Of a stretch of 64,000 nt of DNA, positions 11,284-30,564 are shown one piece after another. Origin of the DNA: Salvelinus alpinus (taxonomy: Eukaryota > Chordata > Actinopteri > Salmoniformes > Salmonidae); contig NC_092120.1 in assembly GCF_045679555.1 (NCBI RefSeq), forward strand, positions 10,644,305 to 10,708,304, given 5' to 3'. A program made the translations under genes and the position numbers. Positions within the stretch are counted from its first letter, which is position 1, and each line of letters opens with the position of its first letter. The notes beneath the pieces were generated by a model, which was not told the DNA's origin, did not search any database, and saw nothing but the letters and a program-made list of their open reading frames with translations.

Positions 11284-12719
11284 ATAAGCACATAGAGTAA
11301 TGAGTACATTGTGGGGTTTTTTGTTTGTTTTTTTACATGCAAAAGGGATTGCTTTTGATAAAAACGCTTTATCTTCCTTCCCACTGAAAACTAGTTTGAA
11401 AATTCGAATATGTCGTTACAATATTTTATGGAAAATAGATATGTTTATGTTTCTGGACGATGCATCATGCTGCCTTGTTAACATAACCTAGTTGCGCAGA
11501 TTACTGTTCGAGTTGAGATTTGCGCTCCTCCCTCACGGCTTTTGCCCGTTCGCGTGCAACGCGGCTCAGGTTAATATAACTCCCTCAGAGTTACATTTTG
11601 GCATGTCAATTAATCAGAAGAAACCGATCAACGGGATACGCTGTACAGTACTTTCTGCTGCTACCACCTTTACTTTGTTGTGCAGGAAAACAGCGGGGGC
11701 AAGGGCCTCACCTGGTAAAGGTAGGCCTAAAACTAACGAGGCGACTGTTGCATTTGGGCTATTTCACAATATTAGTGCTTTTTCAGAATGGGATTTTTTC
11801 ATTCTATCCCACACTAGGCTGAGTGTATTATGGAAAGGCCGGGTTGCTTTCCGGGCTTAAAATATAGGTTTATTTATGTGACTGGAAATAAAATATTTAA
11901 CCTTTAAAAAAAAATCATAATCTTTGATGCACGGTACACTCTTTATGATTTGTATGCTACACTCTTTACGGTTAGCAAAAAGCAGGTGCCATAACCACAT
12001 GGTACCATCAAAATACATCTCTGACCAGGAGTAAAAAGACAATTTCCATCAAAGTTGACAGGCTCCACTCAGACAACCATTCTGCCATTGCCAATGCTAT
12101 AAATGCCAAGTTTTCATCTGTCACCACATCATTACCTACACTACACCTGTCAGACCGACCTAGATTTTTGCCAGCTATGCCACTCCCTACTGTTGAACCA
12201 TGGGAAATGCACAGGAGACTACTCTCCGTTCCAACCAGAAAAGCCCCTTCATCAGTGGCAGATTCACTGCTGAAGAGTAATCCTCTGAGCATTGACCAGC
12301 TACGGCCAGTCTTGCTCACGCCCCTTCTGGTAAAGGCGTGTGAAGGTTTTGTTGTTGAATGGGCAACACAGGATATCCAAAAGAACATCTCCAAACAACA
12401 GTTTGGCTGCCTCAACGGACACTCAATCACCCACTGCCTATACAGAACAGCAAACACCAGAGGCACCTCCAGCACATTGGTACTGATGGACTACAGCACG
12501 GCCTTTGATCTTGTGGATCACACCATTGCAATGAAACACCTTTTGCAATTATCTGTCCAACCAGAGACCATGCCATGAATTTGAAACTTCCATTCCGGCC
12601 GTAGTCAGGTTAGAATCTCATGGGATCTTGTATCTCAGGCCTCAAGAACTTTCCTGTGGCCTCCCCCAGGGCACACGGCTTGGTCCAAATGTATTTGTGG
12701 CTCATGTCAATGGCGCAGG

Positions 12720-13278
12720 TGTCAAGAGAATTTTGTTCTCAATGTTCATAAACTGAACTTCAATTAATTACTCAGTCTGTAACCCAGGATTTGTAAGATA
12801 CTGGTTGAATGAAACAGACAGAGGGCCCAGCTATGATAGTCAAAATGTTTATTCACGGGCGCGCTGGTTAGTTGTACAAAACCATTCATTTTATACTAGC
12901 TCCTTACGCACATACTCTTGCACACAAACAGAATTCATACGCACATACATTTACACACAAACAGTAGGTGTCCTACGCACATACTGTCCTACTACCCAGC
13001 CGACAAAGATTAGGGGAGTCCGTGAGACTCATTCCCCGTCCTCCCTCAAGATAGGGAGACCCTGGGAAGTACTCTCAGTGGCCCCCCAGCCAAGGTCGGC
13101 ACCGAATCTTGCTCAGACAGTCTGTTTTTAAGATACTATAATAGACATTTTGTTTTACTGACTAAAACTACACACATCATTAATTATAACTTTATGATTC
13201 TAGTCAATTTCATACAATTATATGGTTTCAGGGTGGAGTATTCTCATCATTCATTTAAACATATAAATTCCAACAACA
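12720..13278 (-). mobile_element. Solo LTR with GCAGG target duplication
   Basis: A 559-bp unit starting TGTCAAGAG and ending CCAACAACA (TG...CA), flanked on both sides by the 5-bp direct repeat GCAGG (12715-12719 and 13279-13283). That is the signature of an LTR retrotransposon that recombined down to one LTR. A polyadenylation signal read on the minus strand (TTTATT near 12849 on plus) suggests minus orientation. No gag or pol sequence is present. Confidence 0.7.
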
Positions 13279-13283
13279 GCAGG

Positions 13284-14001
13284 TAAGGGTGCTCTTGAGC
13301 GGCTAGATGTTCTTTACCATTCGGCAATCAGATTTTCCACCAATGCTCCTTATAGGACACATCACTGGACTCTATACTCTTCTGTACACTGGTCATCTCT
13401 GTATACCCGTCGCAAGACCCACTGGTTGATGCTTATTTATAAAACCCTCTTAGGCCTCACTCCCCCCTAACTGAGATATCTACTGCAGGCCTCATCCTCC
13501 ACATACAACACCTGTCCCCAAAGCACACACATCCATGGGTCGCTCCTCTTTTCAGTTCGCTGCAGCTAGCGACTGGAACAGGCTACAAACAAACACTCAA
13601 ACTGGGCAGTTTTATCTCAATCTCTTCATTCAAAGACTAAATTATGGATACTCTTACTGACAGTTGTGGCTGCTTTGCATGATGTATTGTTGTCTCTACC
13701 TTCTTGCCCTTTGTGCTATTGTCTGTGCCCAATAATGTTTGTACCATGTTTTGTGCTGCTACCATGTTGTGTTGCTACCATGTTGTTGTCATGTTGTGTT
13801 GCTGCCTTGCTATGTTGTCTTGGGTCTCTCTTTATGTAGTGTTGTGTTGTCTCTCTTGTCGTGATGTGTGTTTTGTCCTATATTTGTTTTTATTTTTAAT
13901 CCCAGCCCCCATCCCCGCAGAAGCCCTTTTGCTTTTGGTAGGCCGCCATTGTAATTAAGAATTTGTTCTTAACTGACTTGCCTAGTTAAATAAAATAAAA
14001 A
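13284..14001 (+). mobile_element. 5'-truncated LINE 3' end (salmonid RSg-1/L2-like)
   Basis: Encodes the extreme C-terminus of a LINE polyprotein (LERLDVLYHSAIRF, then LYSSVHWSSL) followed by its 3' untranslated region, which ends in TTCTTAACTGACTTGCCTAG and an A-rich tail. The same 3' region occurs in reverse at 61806-62207. 5' truncation plus intact tail is the normal product of target-primed reverse transcription. It sits inside the older LINE at 12030-14640. Confidence 0.78.
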
Positions 14002-14649
14002 TCAGAGGGTACCCTATCCAACTCCTCCTTTGTGGATGACCTGAACCTTATAGAATCAAGACACGTGACACTTCCAAAATACATCAGGGCCTCTACCAAC
14101 TAACCGACTGGTCAGAACAAAACAAGATGAATCTCAACCAATAAAGTGCAATGTCATGTACACCTGTTTCAGTCACAATCCTGATCCACCCTCTGCCATT
14201 ATCCATCTCCGGCCTTGAGGTGGTGTCCAGCGCTAAAGAGCTCGGTGTGACACTCCAAGACAACTTAAAAGGGGACACACACATCACCACCAAAGGGAAC
14301 CAAAGTCTCTTCATGAAGAACCATCTTTGCCACTTCACCCCCCCCCCCCTGAAGACCTAGAGTACGCCACTCCAGTATGGCACCCAGGTCTCATAGCCCA
14401 CCAACACAACCAACTTGAGAAGGTCCAACGACATTCAACCAAAATCATCATGGGCACCACCTACACCTCCTGCATACAATGACCTGGGCTTGCAGTCCTT
14501 GGAGTCCGGTCGCACCTATCTCTGCAGATCCTTTGCCCAGAAGCTTGCAAAATCCCAGGATTAAAACAAATAGCTGCCTCAGAAGAAAGGCCATGTCAGT
14601 GGCAGATCTACCTGATCCAATCACAAACTGCACCTTAATTTGATTAAAA

Positions 14650-15881
14650 AATTAAAACAGAAATACCTTATTTAGGTAAGTATTAAGACCCTTTGCTATG
14701 AGACTTGAAATTGAGCTCAGATGCATCCTGTTTCCATTTATCATCCTTGAGATGTTTCTACAACTGGATTGGACTCCACCTATGGTAAATTCAATTGATT
14801 GGACATGATTTGTAAAGGCACACACCTGTCTATATAAGGTCCCACAGTTGACAGTGCATGTCAGAGCAAAAACCAAGTCATGAGGTCGAAGGAATTGTCC
14901 GTTGAGCCCCGAGACAGGATTGTTGAGACACAGATCTGGGGAATGTTACAAAAACAAATTCTGCAGCATTGAAGATCCCCAAAAACACAGTGGCCTCCAT
15001 CATTCTTAAATGGAAGAAGTTTGGAACCACCAAGACTCTTCCTAGAGCTGGCCACTCGGCCAAACTGAGCAATCGGGGGGGAAGGGCCTTGGTCAGGGAG
15101 GTGACTCTGACAGAGCTCCGGAGTTCCTCTGTGGAGATGGGAGAAGCTTGCAGAAGGACAACCATCTCTGCAGCACTCCACCAATCAGGCCTTTATGGTA
15201 GAGTGGCCAGATGGAAGCCACTCCTCAGTAAAAGGCACATGAAAACCTTCCTGGAGTTTGCTAAAAGGCACCTAAAGGACTCACAGACCATGAGAAACAA
15301 GATTCTCTGGTTCGATGAAACCAAGATTGAACTCTTTGGCCTGAATGCCAAGCGTCACGTCTGGAGGAAACCTGGCACCATACCTACGGTGAAGCGTGGT
15401 GGTGTTTGCATCCAATTTTGAGGATGTTTTTTAGTGGAAAGGACTGGGAGACTAGTCAGGATCGAGGGAAAGATGAACAGAGCAAAGTACAGAGAGAGAT
15501 CCTTGATGAAACCCCAGTTTGAGGTCCTGAGCAGGTTGAAGGTTCACCTTCCAACAGGACAACGACCCTAAGCACACAGCCAAGACAACGCAGGAGTGGC
15601 TTCGGGACAAGTCTCCCCTTCCAACCTGACAGAGCTTGAGAGGATCTGCAGAGAAGAATGGGAGAAAATACAGGTGTGCCAAGCTTGTAGCGTCATACCC
15701 AAGAAGGCTTGAGGCTGTAATCGCTGCCTACGGTGAAATAATAAAAAACTGTTTTTGCTTTGTCATTGTGTGGTATTGTGTGTAGATTGAGGGGAAAAAA
15801 CAATTCAATGCATTTTAGAATAAGGCTGTAACGTAACAAAATGTGGAAAAGAAAAGGTCTGAATACTTTCCGAATGCACTG
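14650..15881 (+). mobile_element. Tc1-like transposon, CAGTGCATTCGGAAAG family, left end missing
   Basis: The right terminus ends CCGAATGCACTG at 15881, followed by TA. The left terminal repeat is lost and homology starts near 14650-14657. The transposase is on the plus strand: a degraded N-terminus from about 14879, then a readable stretch 14969-15421 with KNTVASIILKWKKFGTTKTL (helix-turn-helix) and [13 protein letters not shown] (first catalytic Asp). After 15421 there are frameshifts; [11 protein letters not shown]-like sequence (second Asp) is near 15550, and a deletion near 15620 removes the third catalytic acid. Dead. Confidence 0.88.
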
Positions 15882-15998
15882 TATCTGATATATTGTGAGA
15901 TTAGGCATGTATGGCGCTTTTATTATGAAAAGAAGCAATCCATTTCCTGATTATCAAAAGCAACTAAATTCTCTCCTCTTTCCTTTCCTCCTCATCAG

Positions 15999-17714
15999 TT
16001 TAACCTGGTGTGTGAAAGCAAATGTGTGAGTGAGGCATCACAGTCTATCTACATGACCGGCCTCCTAATAGGGTCCCTGGTGTTTGGTCCTATAGCAGAC
16101 AGGTAAAACACACAATCCACTTATAAATTGTCACGAGTTTAGTGAAGAGGTCACCCCAAAAATGTGAAATACCCCCGCAGGTTTGGTTGTCGCTTCGCCA
16201 TCCTCGTTTCCCTGCCAATCCAGTTGCTGTTTGGAGTGGCCGCTGCCTTCTCCCCCGACATCTATGTCTACATTGGCCTTCGGTTCGTGGTCGGCATGAC
16301 AATATAAGGCAATGCTATGAACACATTTGTGCTAGGTGGGGCAATACTCCCAGGTTGTCTCTTACCACAAACTCCAATCTCTAATCTCAATTAGCCAAAA
16401 TATAACACCTTGTACTGTCTACAATCATCAAACAGTGTTTGACTATTGAGCGGGCTGACAGCCCCAAACCTTTGTAGTGTGTGATTGTTATTTTCCTATT
16501 TTGAAGGGGCTGGGTGGACCAGTACACCAGTACACTTCTGAAGGCTGTTTCCAGTTATGCAAATGCTCAAACACCTACCCAATCTGGGTTTATACTGTGT
16601 AGCATTCAAATGTTTTATCTTTGGCGTATTTCGCCGGAACTTTTTAAATGTTTTATTGAATATCCAAAACATACAATATACTTGCAGTGAAGCCGCTCAA
16701 CAACTACATCATACCAGTCATCCAACAGACTTCCATTCAGAGCGACACACAGAAAGAAGCATCCAGGGTCGATGCCCTGCTCAAGGGCACGTTGACAGAT
16801 CTCCCACCAGGCCAAAAAATGTGAACCCGAACCCTCCAAGATCCCCCCCCACAGTTCCCCAATAGCTGTCCCTCAACCATTTGAGACCCCCCCCCCCCCC
16901 CCCAAGAAGAAAACTAAAACTAAAAAATACAAATAATTCCATTCCCCACCCCCAAGAACCCCCCCAATTTTCCTGAACTTGGTGTAGTTGGCATTATATT
17001 CTGAAACATACCTGTTGGTGGTACTTATTTCTGTCTTATTTTGACCCTTAGACCTTCCAGTATTGGTGACAATCATTGCAGTGACTGGAACGTTTGCTAT
17101 AGCAGCCTCTTTCACTATTGTCTATGTATATACTGCTGAACTCTATCCCACCGTTGTAAGGTTAGGTAAATTCCCAATGTATACTGTTTATTACAGCAGA
17201 ATAATATCCTCATTCTTCATACTGTGTATGTCAAATTTTCTCCTCATCCACTTTTGGATACATTTATTGCCATGTCCTTCTTCATGTCGTCCTTGCAGAC
17301 AGAATGGTGTGGGTCTGAACTCCATGTGTGCCCGTGGGGCGGGCATCCTGGCCCCTCTGATGCATCTGCTAGATGTGTACCACCAGGCCCTGTCCATGCT
17401 CATCTGTGGCCTCCTGCCCTTCATCGGCGGGGGCTGTGCGTTCTACTGCCAGAGACCCTCAATACTGAGCTCCAAGACTACATAGACCCACTCGTGGAGA
17501 AGACAATCTGGGTAATACATTTTTTATACAAAAATATATTACTGTTTTATACATTTTAGCTGTCTATATTTGAATTGTGAAGTATGTGAATTGAATCAAG
17601 CACCATACTTATGGATTTTTACTTGTTGATGTTGGAACATCAGAGAGCGTGACTATTGAAAACGGACTCGATGAGGAGGAGAAACCAACTGAATTGAGGA
17701 GCTCAAAATTCTGA
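15999..17714 (+). pseudogene. SLC22-family organic ion transporter pseudogene
   Basis: Remains of an SLC22 (major facilitator) membrane transporter. Five exon relics keep splice sites: 15999-16102 ([24 protein letters not shown]2 region, 104 bp), 16181-16335 (FGCRFAILVSLPIQLLFGVA, 155 bp), 17052-17160 (TIIAVTGTFAIAASFTIVYV, 109 bp), 17299-17511 (RQNGVGLNSMCARGAGILAP), 17644-17714 (C-terminal tail, stop at 17712). The 104, 155 and 109 bp sizes are typical SLC22 exon lengths. Damage: an in-frame TAA at 16305-16307 where the family usually has Ser (TCA to TAA), exons for the central transmembrane helices absent between 16335 and 17052, and a frameshift near 17428 after which LLPETLNTELQDYI reads in another frame. 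The first exon was not found. The gene kept introns, so it is a decayed duplicate rather than a retrocopy. The subfamily member cannot be named. Confidence 0.85.
16887..16903. repeat. Poly-C tract
   Basis: A run of 17 C residues in the decayed slc22 region, followed by more C-rich runs up to about 16970. A likely site of assembly or length error. Confidence 0.85.
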
Positions 17715-17920
17715 TCACTGTCTGGTCCATACTCTCTGGAGGTGTGAGTTAGTTATTACTCTAAAATATCTCTTATTTTTTGTAAATGATACCACCTTTT
17801 GGGACTGATATTTTTTTAAATGAATGAATAATACAAAATGATTGTTGTGCATGAAATAAAACGGACCAATCCCAATTTGAATATTGTTGATAACTCTCAT
17901 GAACAGCAGATGGATGTGTA

Positions 17921-18037
17921 TAAAATAAAACGAACCCATCACATATTAATCTTGGTGATAAAATAAAACGGACCCATCACATATTAATCTTGGTGATAAA
18001 ATAAAACGGACCCATCACAATAATGATCTTTGTGATA
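17921..18037. repeat. 38-bp minisatellite, about three units
   Basis: Tandem units of 38 bp starting at 17921, 17959 and 17997, each beginning TAAAATAAAACG with ACCCATCACA inside. Units 1 and 2 differ by one base. A diverged half unit with a TCTCATGAACAGCAGATGG side piece precedes it (about 17853-17912), and the same side piece follows at 18040-18058, so an older, longer repeat was partly expanded. It lies just after the dead slc22 tail. Confidence 0.85.
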
Positions 18038-18058
18038 CCTCTCATGAACAGAAGATGG

Positions 18059-20097
18059 TGCCAAGTAACTTATCAATGGGAGAAATGGTACAGATATTAC
18101 AGTGCCTCTGGAAACTGCCACCAAATTGCTTAGATAAATGTTAGTGGGACTGCAGATAAATTAAAAAGTCTCAATCGAACAATAGTATACTATTGATATA
18201 TTAACTCTGTAGCCATATGAACTTGAAACTATCATTTTTCGTAGACACTTTACAGATAAACCTGGATCCTGATGTCCTGCATGTCACATAGGACCCATTG
18301 TATCCTATTATATACATATTCTTTCCATGCACATGGGTGAACAATGTGAGAAATGTCACATATAGATGGACAGTAATTGCATGTCTGGAGAGCTGTGGAT
18401 GTGCAGTCACGGCAGACCAAGCCTGTCTCAACGCTTCCATAAATGCCATGGGGAGTGAAGAAAAGATCCGAGGGCTCTCTGGGGTCAACGGAAGGTGAAC
18501 TGTGACAAGTAGAAACGAAATGGGAATTCAGTAACCTACCTTTTAAAAATAGTGTCCTAGATCTGTACAAATAGATGTGGATATTTTAAGAACCTAGATG
18601 TGGATATTTTAAGTACCAAAATCCTACAAAAAAGTACTTTGACGTTTCTCCCCTGCTTTGGCTTCCTCTTATTGAACAAGGAAGGAAAATAAATCTCATT
18701 ACAGAACTGAAATGGCAGGTAAAAATTAAATTGAGGACCCTTGGCTTTGTCTGATTCAAAGAATATGGTTGGGGGACTTTTGCAAATACAAATAAGATGA
18801 GAACATACAATGGTGCATGTAGATGAGCCCTTTTTCAGAGACATGTTTGAATGGACAAAAATATGTGTTAAAGTTAGAAAACCTTTGAGATGGGACACAT
18901 TTTTTGATGGAACAATTTTGTGAAATTGTCTAAAATACCATCTCTCTGGAAATATCCATCTGCATATTGTAATATCATTGATAAGCCAGCGTTCAAAACT
19001 TTCATATGAAGTATTTATTTTCATGGTTTCTAATATGAATAAGGTAAATTGGACCCATAAGACATTTGCATCCGCTATATTCAGAAAAACGCCCCTCCTT
19101 GCGTGTGCTCGTTGCTACCCAACATTTTTAAACGGCACCGCGAGCCAAGAGGGTTAGTACAATCCGGAATCCTTTGGACGTCCATACCATAACATTATCC
19201 CCTACCATTAACCCTAACCATTTTTTATTTCAACTTTAAAGGGGTAGGGACGTCCAAAGGATCCACAATAGCAAGGACAGAGCCAAGATGGTCTAGTGCG
19301 CGGTGCGCATCTGAGGTCATAGAGCTGTCTGAAACGCACGGAGTTTTGTCATGTTTTCTTCGAATAACTGGAGCTCTTTTTCATTTCTGCTCGCAAGAAG
19401 ATAAGAATCATGACCAACACTAGTGTCAAAACACATAACTGACTGTTTTACGCAGAGTATAAAAAATAACTTGGCTAATGGAGAGGATGGAAAACTCAAC
19501 CATCCCTTTTATCAAGATGGAAACTCTCAATATATAGCCAGGTAAGACCAATCTTTTCGCCCTTGTTATGTTAAATTGGCTAAGTTATATTAGTTGGGCT
19601 AGTTTCGTGGCTACTACTGTAGTTTTGTGGTGCACTTGGTACAGTATAGGCTAATCTTTCAGAGATGGTTCATTCCAGTAACATACTATCTCTGACAACA
19701 AAACAATTTAATGCAAAACATATTAATACTTTATTTCAATCTAATAAATATTTGACAGCAACCTGTATATTTATTCATGATTCATATAATAACCAGAATA
19801 TCTACAGCTATTTTTAATTCGAAACACATGTGTTGCTCTTTTATTACATAATCCAAACTGCTCACCTCCTAGGCTTACAAAATGTAGGTAGTTATTTTAT
19901 TTGCGAGTGAAATTAAAACCATGGATACCTTTCATTTTCATTATGATGTTGTGCCAGTAATATAATATTGTTATTGTGTAATAGGATGCCAGTTTAAAAT
20001 GTCTAGACACCCCCATTTATCCTGCCTTTTCTGTCATGTATGCTCATCAAATATCTTCTGCAATGATCCATTAAAAATCCATTATTTTCTCATTATA
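18059..20097. other. Intergenic stretch, no gene recognised
   Basis: AT-rich sequence. The frames at 18557-19024 and 18201-18570 (minus) show no known motif or splice context. The only structured item is the fold-back element at 19166-19264. Confidence 0.5.
19166..19264. repeat. Short fold-back element, copy 2
   Basis: Inverted ends GGAATCCTTTGGACGTCC (19166-19183) and GGGACGTCCAAAGGATCC (19247-19264), with CCATTAACCCTAACC in the loop. Related to the unit at 3709-3791 by the shared GGATCCTT(G/T)GGAC ends and a similar loop. Confidence 0.6.
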
Positions 20098-21705
<1,608 letters not shown>

Positions 21706-22666
21706 AGCCATTTAGAGACAGTAGAAACATGAAGAGTAAACATAACCAGAATATCTCCATACCCAGAAACTTGTTTGGTAGGACCATTTCAGCTTTTGGT
21801 TTAAATAGCAATTCACATTTTGCCCCTTTTGGATTTGTTATTGTTATTATATCAATTGGTGTAGCTTAGGCATTATCTTCCTCCTCTCACTTAAAATGGA
21901 GGAAAATCTTTCACCACTTTTACACACAGGGCATGTTTTCAGTATATGGTAGTGCCTTTCAATCATGACAGGTGAGCACATTTTACAGTGTCTGTGTTCT
22001 TGCCAACAGATCAACTGCTCTGATATCCATTTTTCAGGATTTATCTTTTAAATATGTGCGACTTAAAATGACCACCATGACGTTGTTAGATAGCAGATAG
22101 ACTTAACAAAGGGAATTAATGATTACAGGAATAGGAACATTAATTCTATTAATTAGGTAGGCCAGCTAAAATATTGAAATCTCCACAAAGAGCTTTGAAG
22201 AAGCAGGACACGGCCAGAGGCTCTTTCCCTGTCTTCCCCTCTTTCTCTCTCGCTCTCTCTCTCCCTCTCACTCATCTGATGTCAGACACGATGCTCTTGG
22301 TAGGAGCAGCCAAGGAAATGTGGATTCCTTCATTCAGGGAGCAGAGGGAGTTTAACTGAGGATTAGGGATAACTAATGGCTGCTTCTAGCCAAGCTGTAC
22401 AATGTATTCCCTTGCCACATGGCTAATAGGCTACACAGGGGATGGAACAAGCAGGGACGGAGTAGAGAATTGCTCTTGGAATTAGTATGAAGATTCTACC
22501 TTACATGTTAACTGTTTTCTATGTGGTCTCAATTGGATTTGGTGCCAGTCATTATTTTGAACCTGAACAAATGTTGACCTCAGTGTTTACCTTTTCCTTG
22601 ATACCCAACTGCACTCCTGGTGCCCTTCAGGTTTTCCCCTCCACCCCAGGCAGGCCTGTGCCCGCC
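21706..22666 (+). other. Region upstream of kcnv1 start codon
   Basis: Holds a CT-rich microsatellite at about 22232-22275 and pyrimidine tracts. The kcnv1 frame is open upstream to 22487, but the extra 60 codons do not resemble Kv8.1. A plausible 3' splice site (CCCTTCAG at about 22623-22630) suggests that a 5' untranslated exon joins here. No separate gene seen. Confidence 0.45.
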
Positions 22667-29309
<6,643 letters not shown>

Positions 29310-30560
29310 TGTGGAAGATGGAGCACAAGAGCGGCTGTGGAGAAAAAGCTATGGAAAAGTTAAGTCATTGGGTTAAAGATGGAATCCGCAGTAGGGGGAA
29401 ACACCACTGGCTGCCCCACCACTGTTATTGTTTTTGTTTCGGAGCTGAGGAGCGTCGCGAAGCATGGTAAAAATGTAAATCGGTTCATACTGTGCTCTTT
29501 TATCACACGTGCAATGATGTCAGAGGGGTAAAAACTGTGCAAACTGACGTGGTTGTTACACCATTAAGGATTTCAGCTTTAAGAACACCATCAGAATATG
29601 ACAGTGTACAATGTATAGGACATATCTAAAGGATGATGAGGGGACATCTTTCATGTCTAACCTTTTTCAGTGTTGTGTTCTGACAACTATTGCATGTTCT
29701 GTCTCCTCTGAATGTATCACATAGACAAGATGTACAGTATAGACTGAATGATGTTATATTGTGTTTGATATTTTAAAACTTATTGAAAGATGCAGTATGT
29801 TGTGGTGTATAGAACAGCACAACATGGTTTCACTGGAGAGCAATAAACACATTTGCCTTCACCCCTGTCTCTGTTTCCTGCAGGGTCACAGTGAAATACC
29901 AAAAGGGCTCTGGGAGGAGGAGTCTCCGAGTCAAGTCACGACAGGCTGTATGCAGAGCATACACACACATGAATATCCTGAACTGGTTAAAACATTATTT
30001 CCACCCAACAACCCCAGCAGTGGTAGATTAGCAATGACATGCACTGCTGCAGCAGACCCTAACCTTGGCAGTTCTAGGAAATATAATCACGCTCTAAAAA
30101 GAAAAGGTTAATGGAAGATCTTTTAGGTGTTCTTCAAATTGAAACTGTGGGGGAACTTAAAAGAACCCTTTAAAAGGCTTCTTCAAAGAAACCCCTTTTA
30201 ATGGGTCCTCAAATCACCTTTTGGGGTTACCCCCCCCCCCCCCCATTATTAATCAGCATAACAATAACACAATATTTTAGTTGTCAGTGTTTTATGATTT
30301 TAGTGGCAAAACAGAATTCAAAAGCCAAATATGACGTAAACTCCCAGCAGAGCTCCAAGTTGTTCAAGTACTCTCTCCTTCCCTCCCTTCAGCCTTTCTA
30401 TTTGTGTCAAATGCGGAGAGATCATCCAGCTCATTTACAGTCATAATCTCACTTGAGATGTGGAGTTGTGCTTTGACACAGCCGATGTACTCCCAAATGG
30501 CACTTAAAGTGTGATGTCAGGAAAATGGTGTGCCAGTGTAAATGATTTTGTTGGTAAGAG
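29310..30560. other. Downstream of kcnv1: presumed 3' untranslated region and intergenic DNA
   Basis: No further gene recognised. A possible polyadenylation signal AATAAA lies at about 29842. A poly-C tract is at about 30230-30244. The stretch 30120-30200 has alternating AAAGG/CCTTT words that look like a decayed fold-back repeat. Confidence 0.45.
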
Positions 30561-30564
30561 GAGA

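Larger units (their letters stand above)
12030..14640 (+). mobile_element. Degraded non-LTR retrotransposon (LINE) reverse transcriptase, interrupted
   Basis: Reverse-transcriptase remains in two blocks. Block 1 (12030-12719) encodes ITHCLYRTANTRGTSSTLVL, the core STAFDLVDH, and then a PQGTRLGPN-like motif in a shifted frame. Block 2 (14002-14640) continues with NSSFVDDLNLI, where the catalytic motif is FVDD in place of the usual FADD/YADD, followed by LTDWSEQNKMNLN and the C-terminal EYATPVWHPGL-like motif. Between them lie a second LINE 3' end and a solo LTR. Many stops and frameshifts make it dead. The endonuclease domain and 5' part are missing. Clade assignment (L2/CR1/Jockey-like) is tentative. 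Confidence 0.8.

Noticed and set aside
10986-11293. Overlapping frames of 96 and 63 codons on opposite strands
   Set aside because: Both derive from a palindromic repeat; no conserved protein content.
12008-12475. 155-codon minus-strand frame
   Set aside because: Opposite strand of LINE reverse transcriptase; the plus strand carries the recognisable motifs.
13704-13958. Cys-rich frame with PNNVCTMFCAATMLCC
   Set aside because: Recurs at 61975-62163 on the other strand because it lies in the 3' untranslated tail shared by two LINE copies; simple TGTTGTGTTGCTACCATG repeats, not a protein.
17921-18037. CRISPR-like regular repeats
   Set aside because: Units are adjacent without unique spacers, in a vertebrate genome; a minisatellite.
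22487-22666. 60-codon N-terminal extension of kcnv1
   Set aside because: Hydrophobic but unlike any Kv8.1 N-terminus. The ATG at 22667 has better context and starts the family sequence; a 3' splice site within the extension suggests untranslated sequence.
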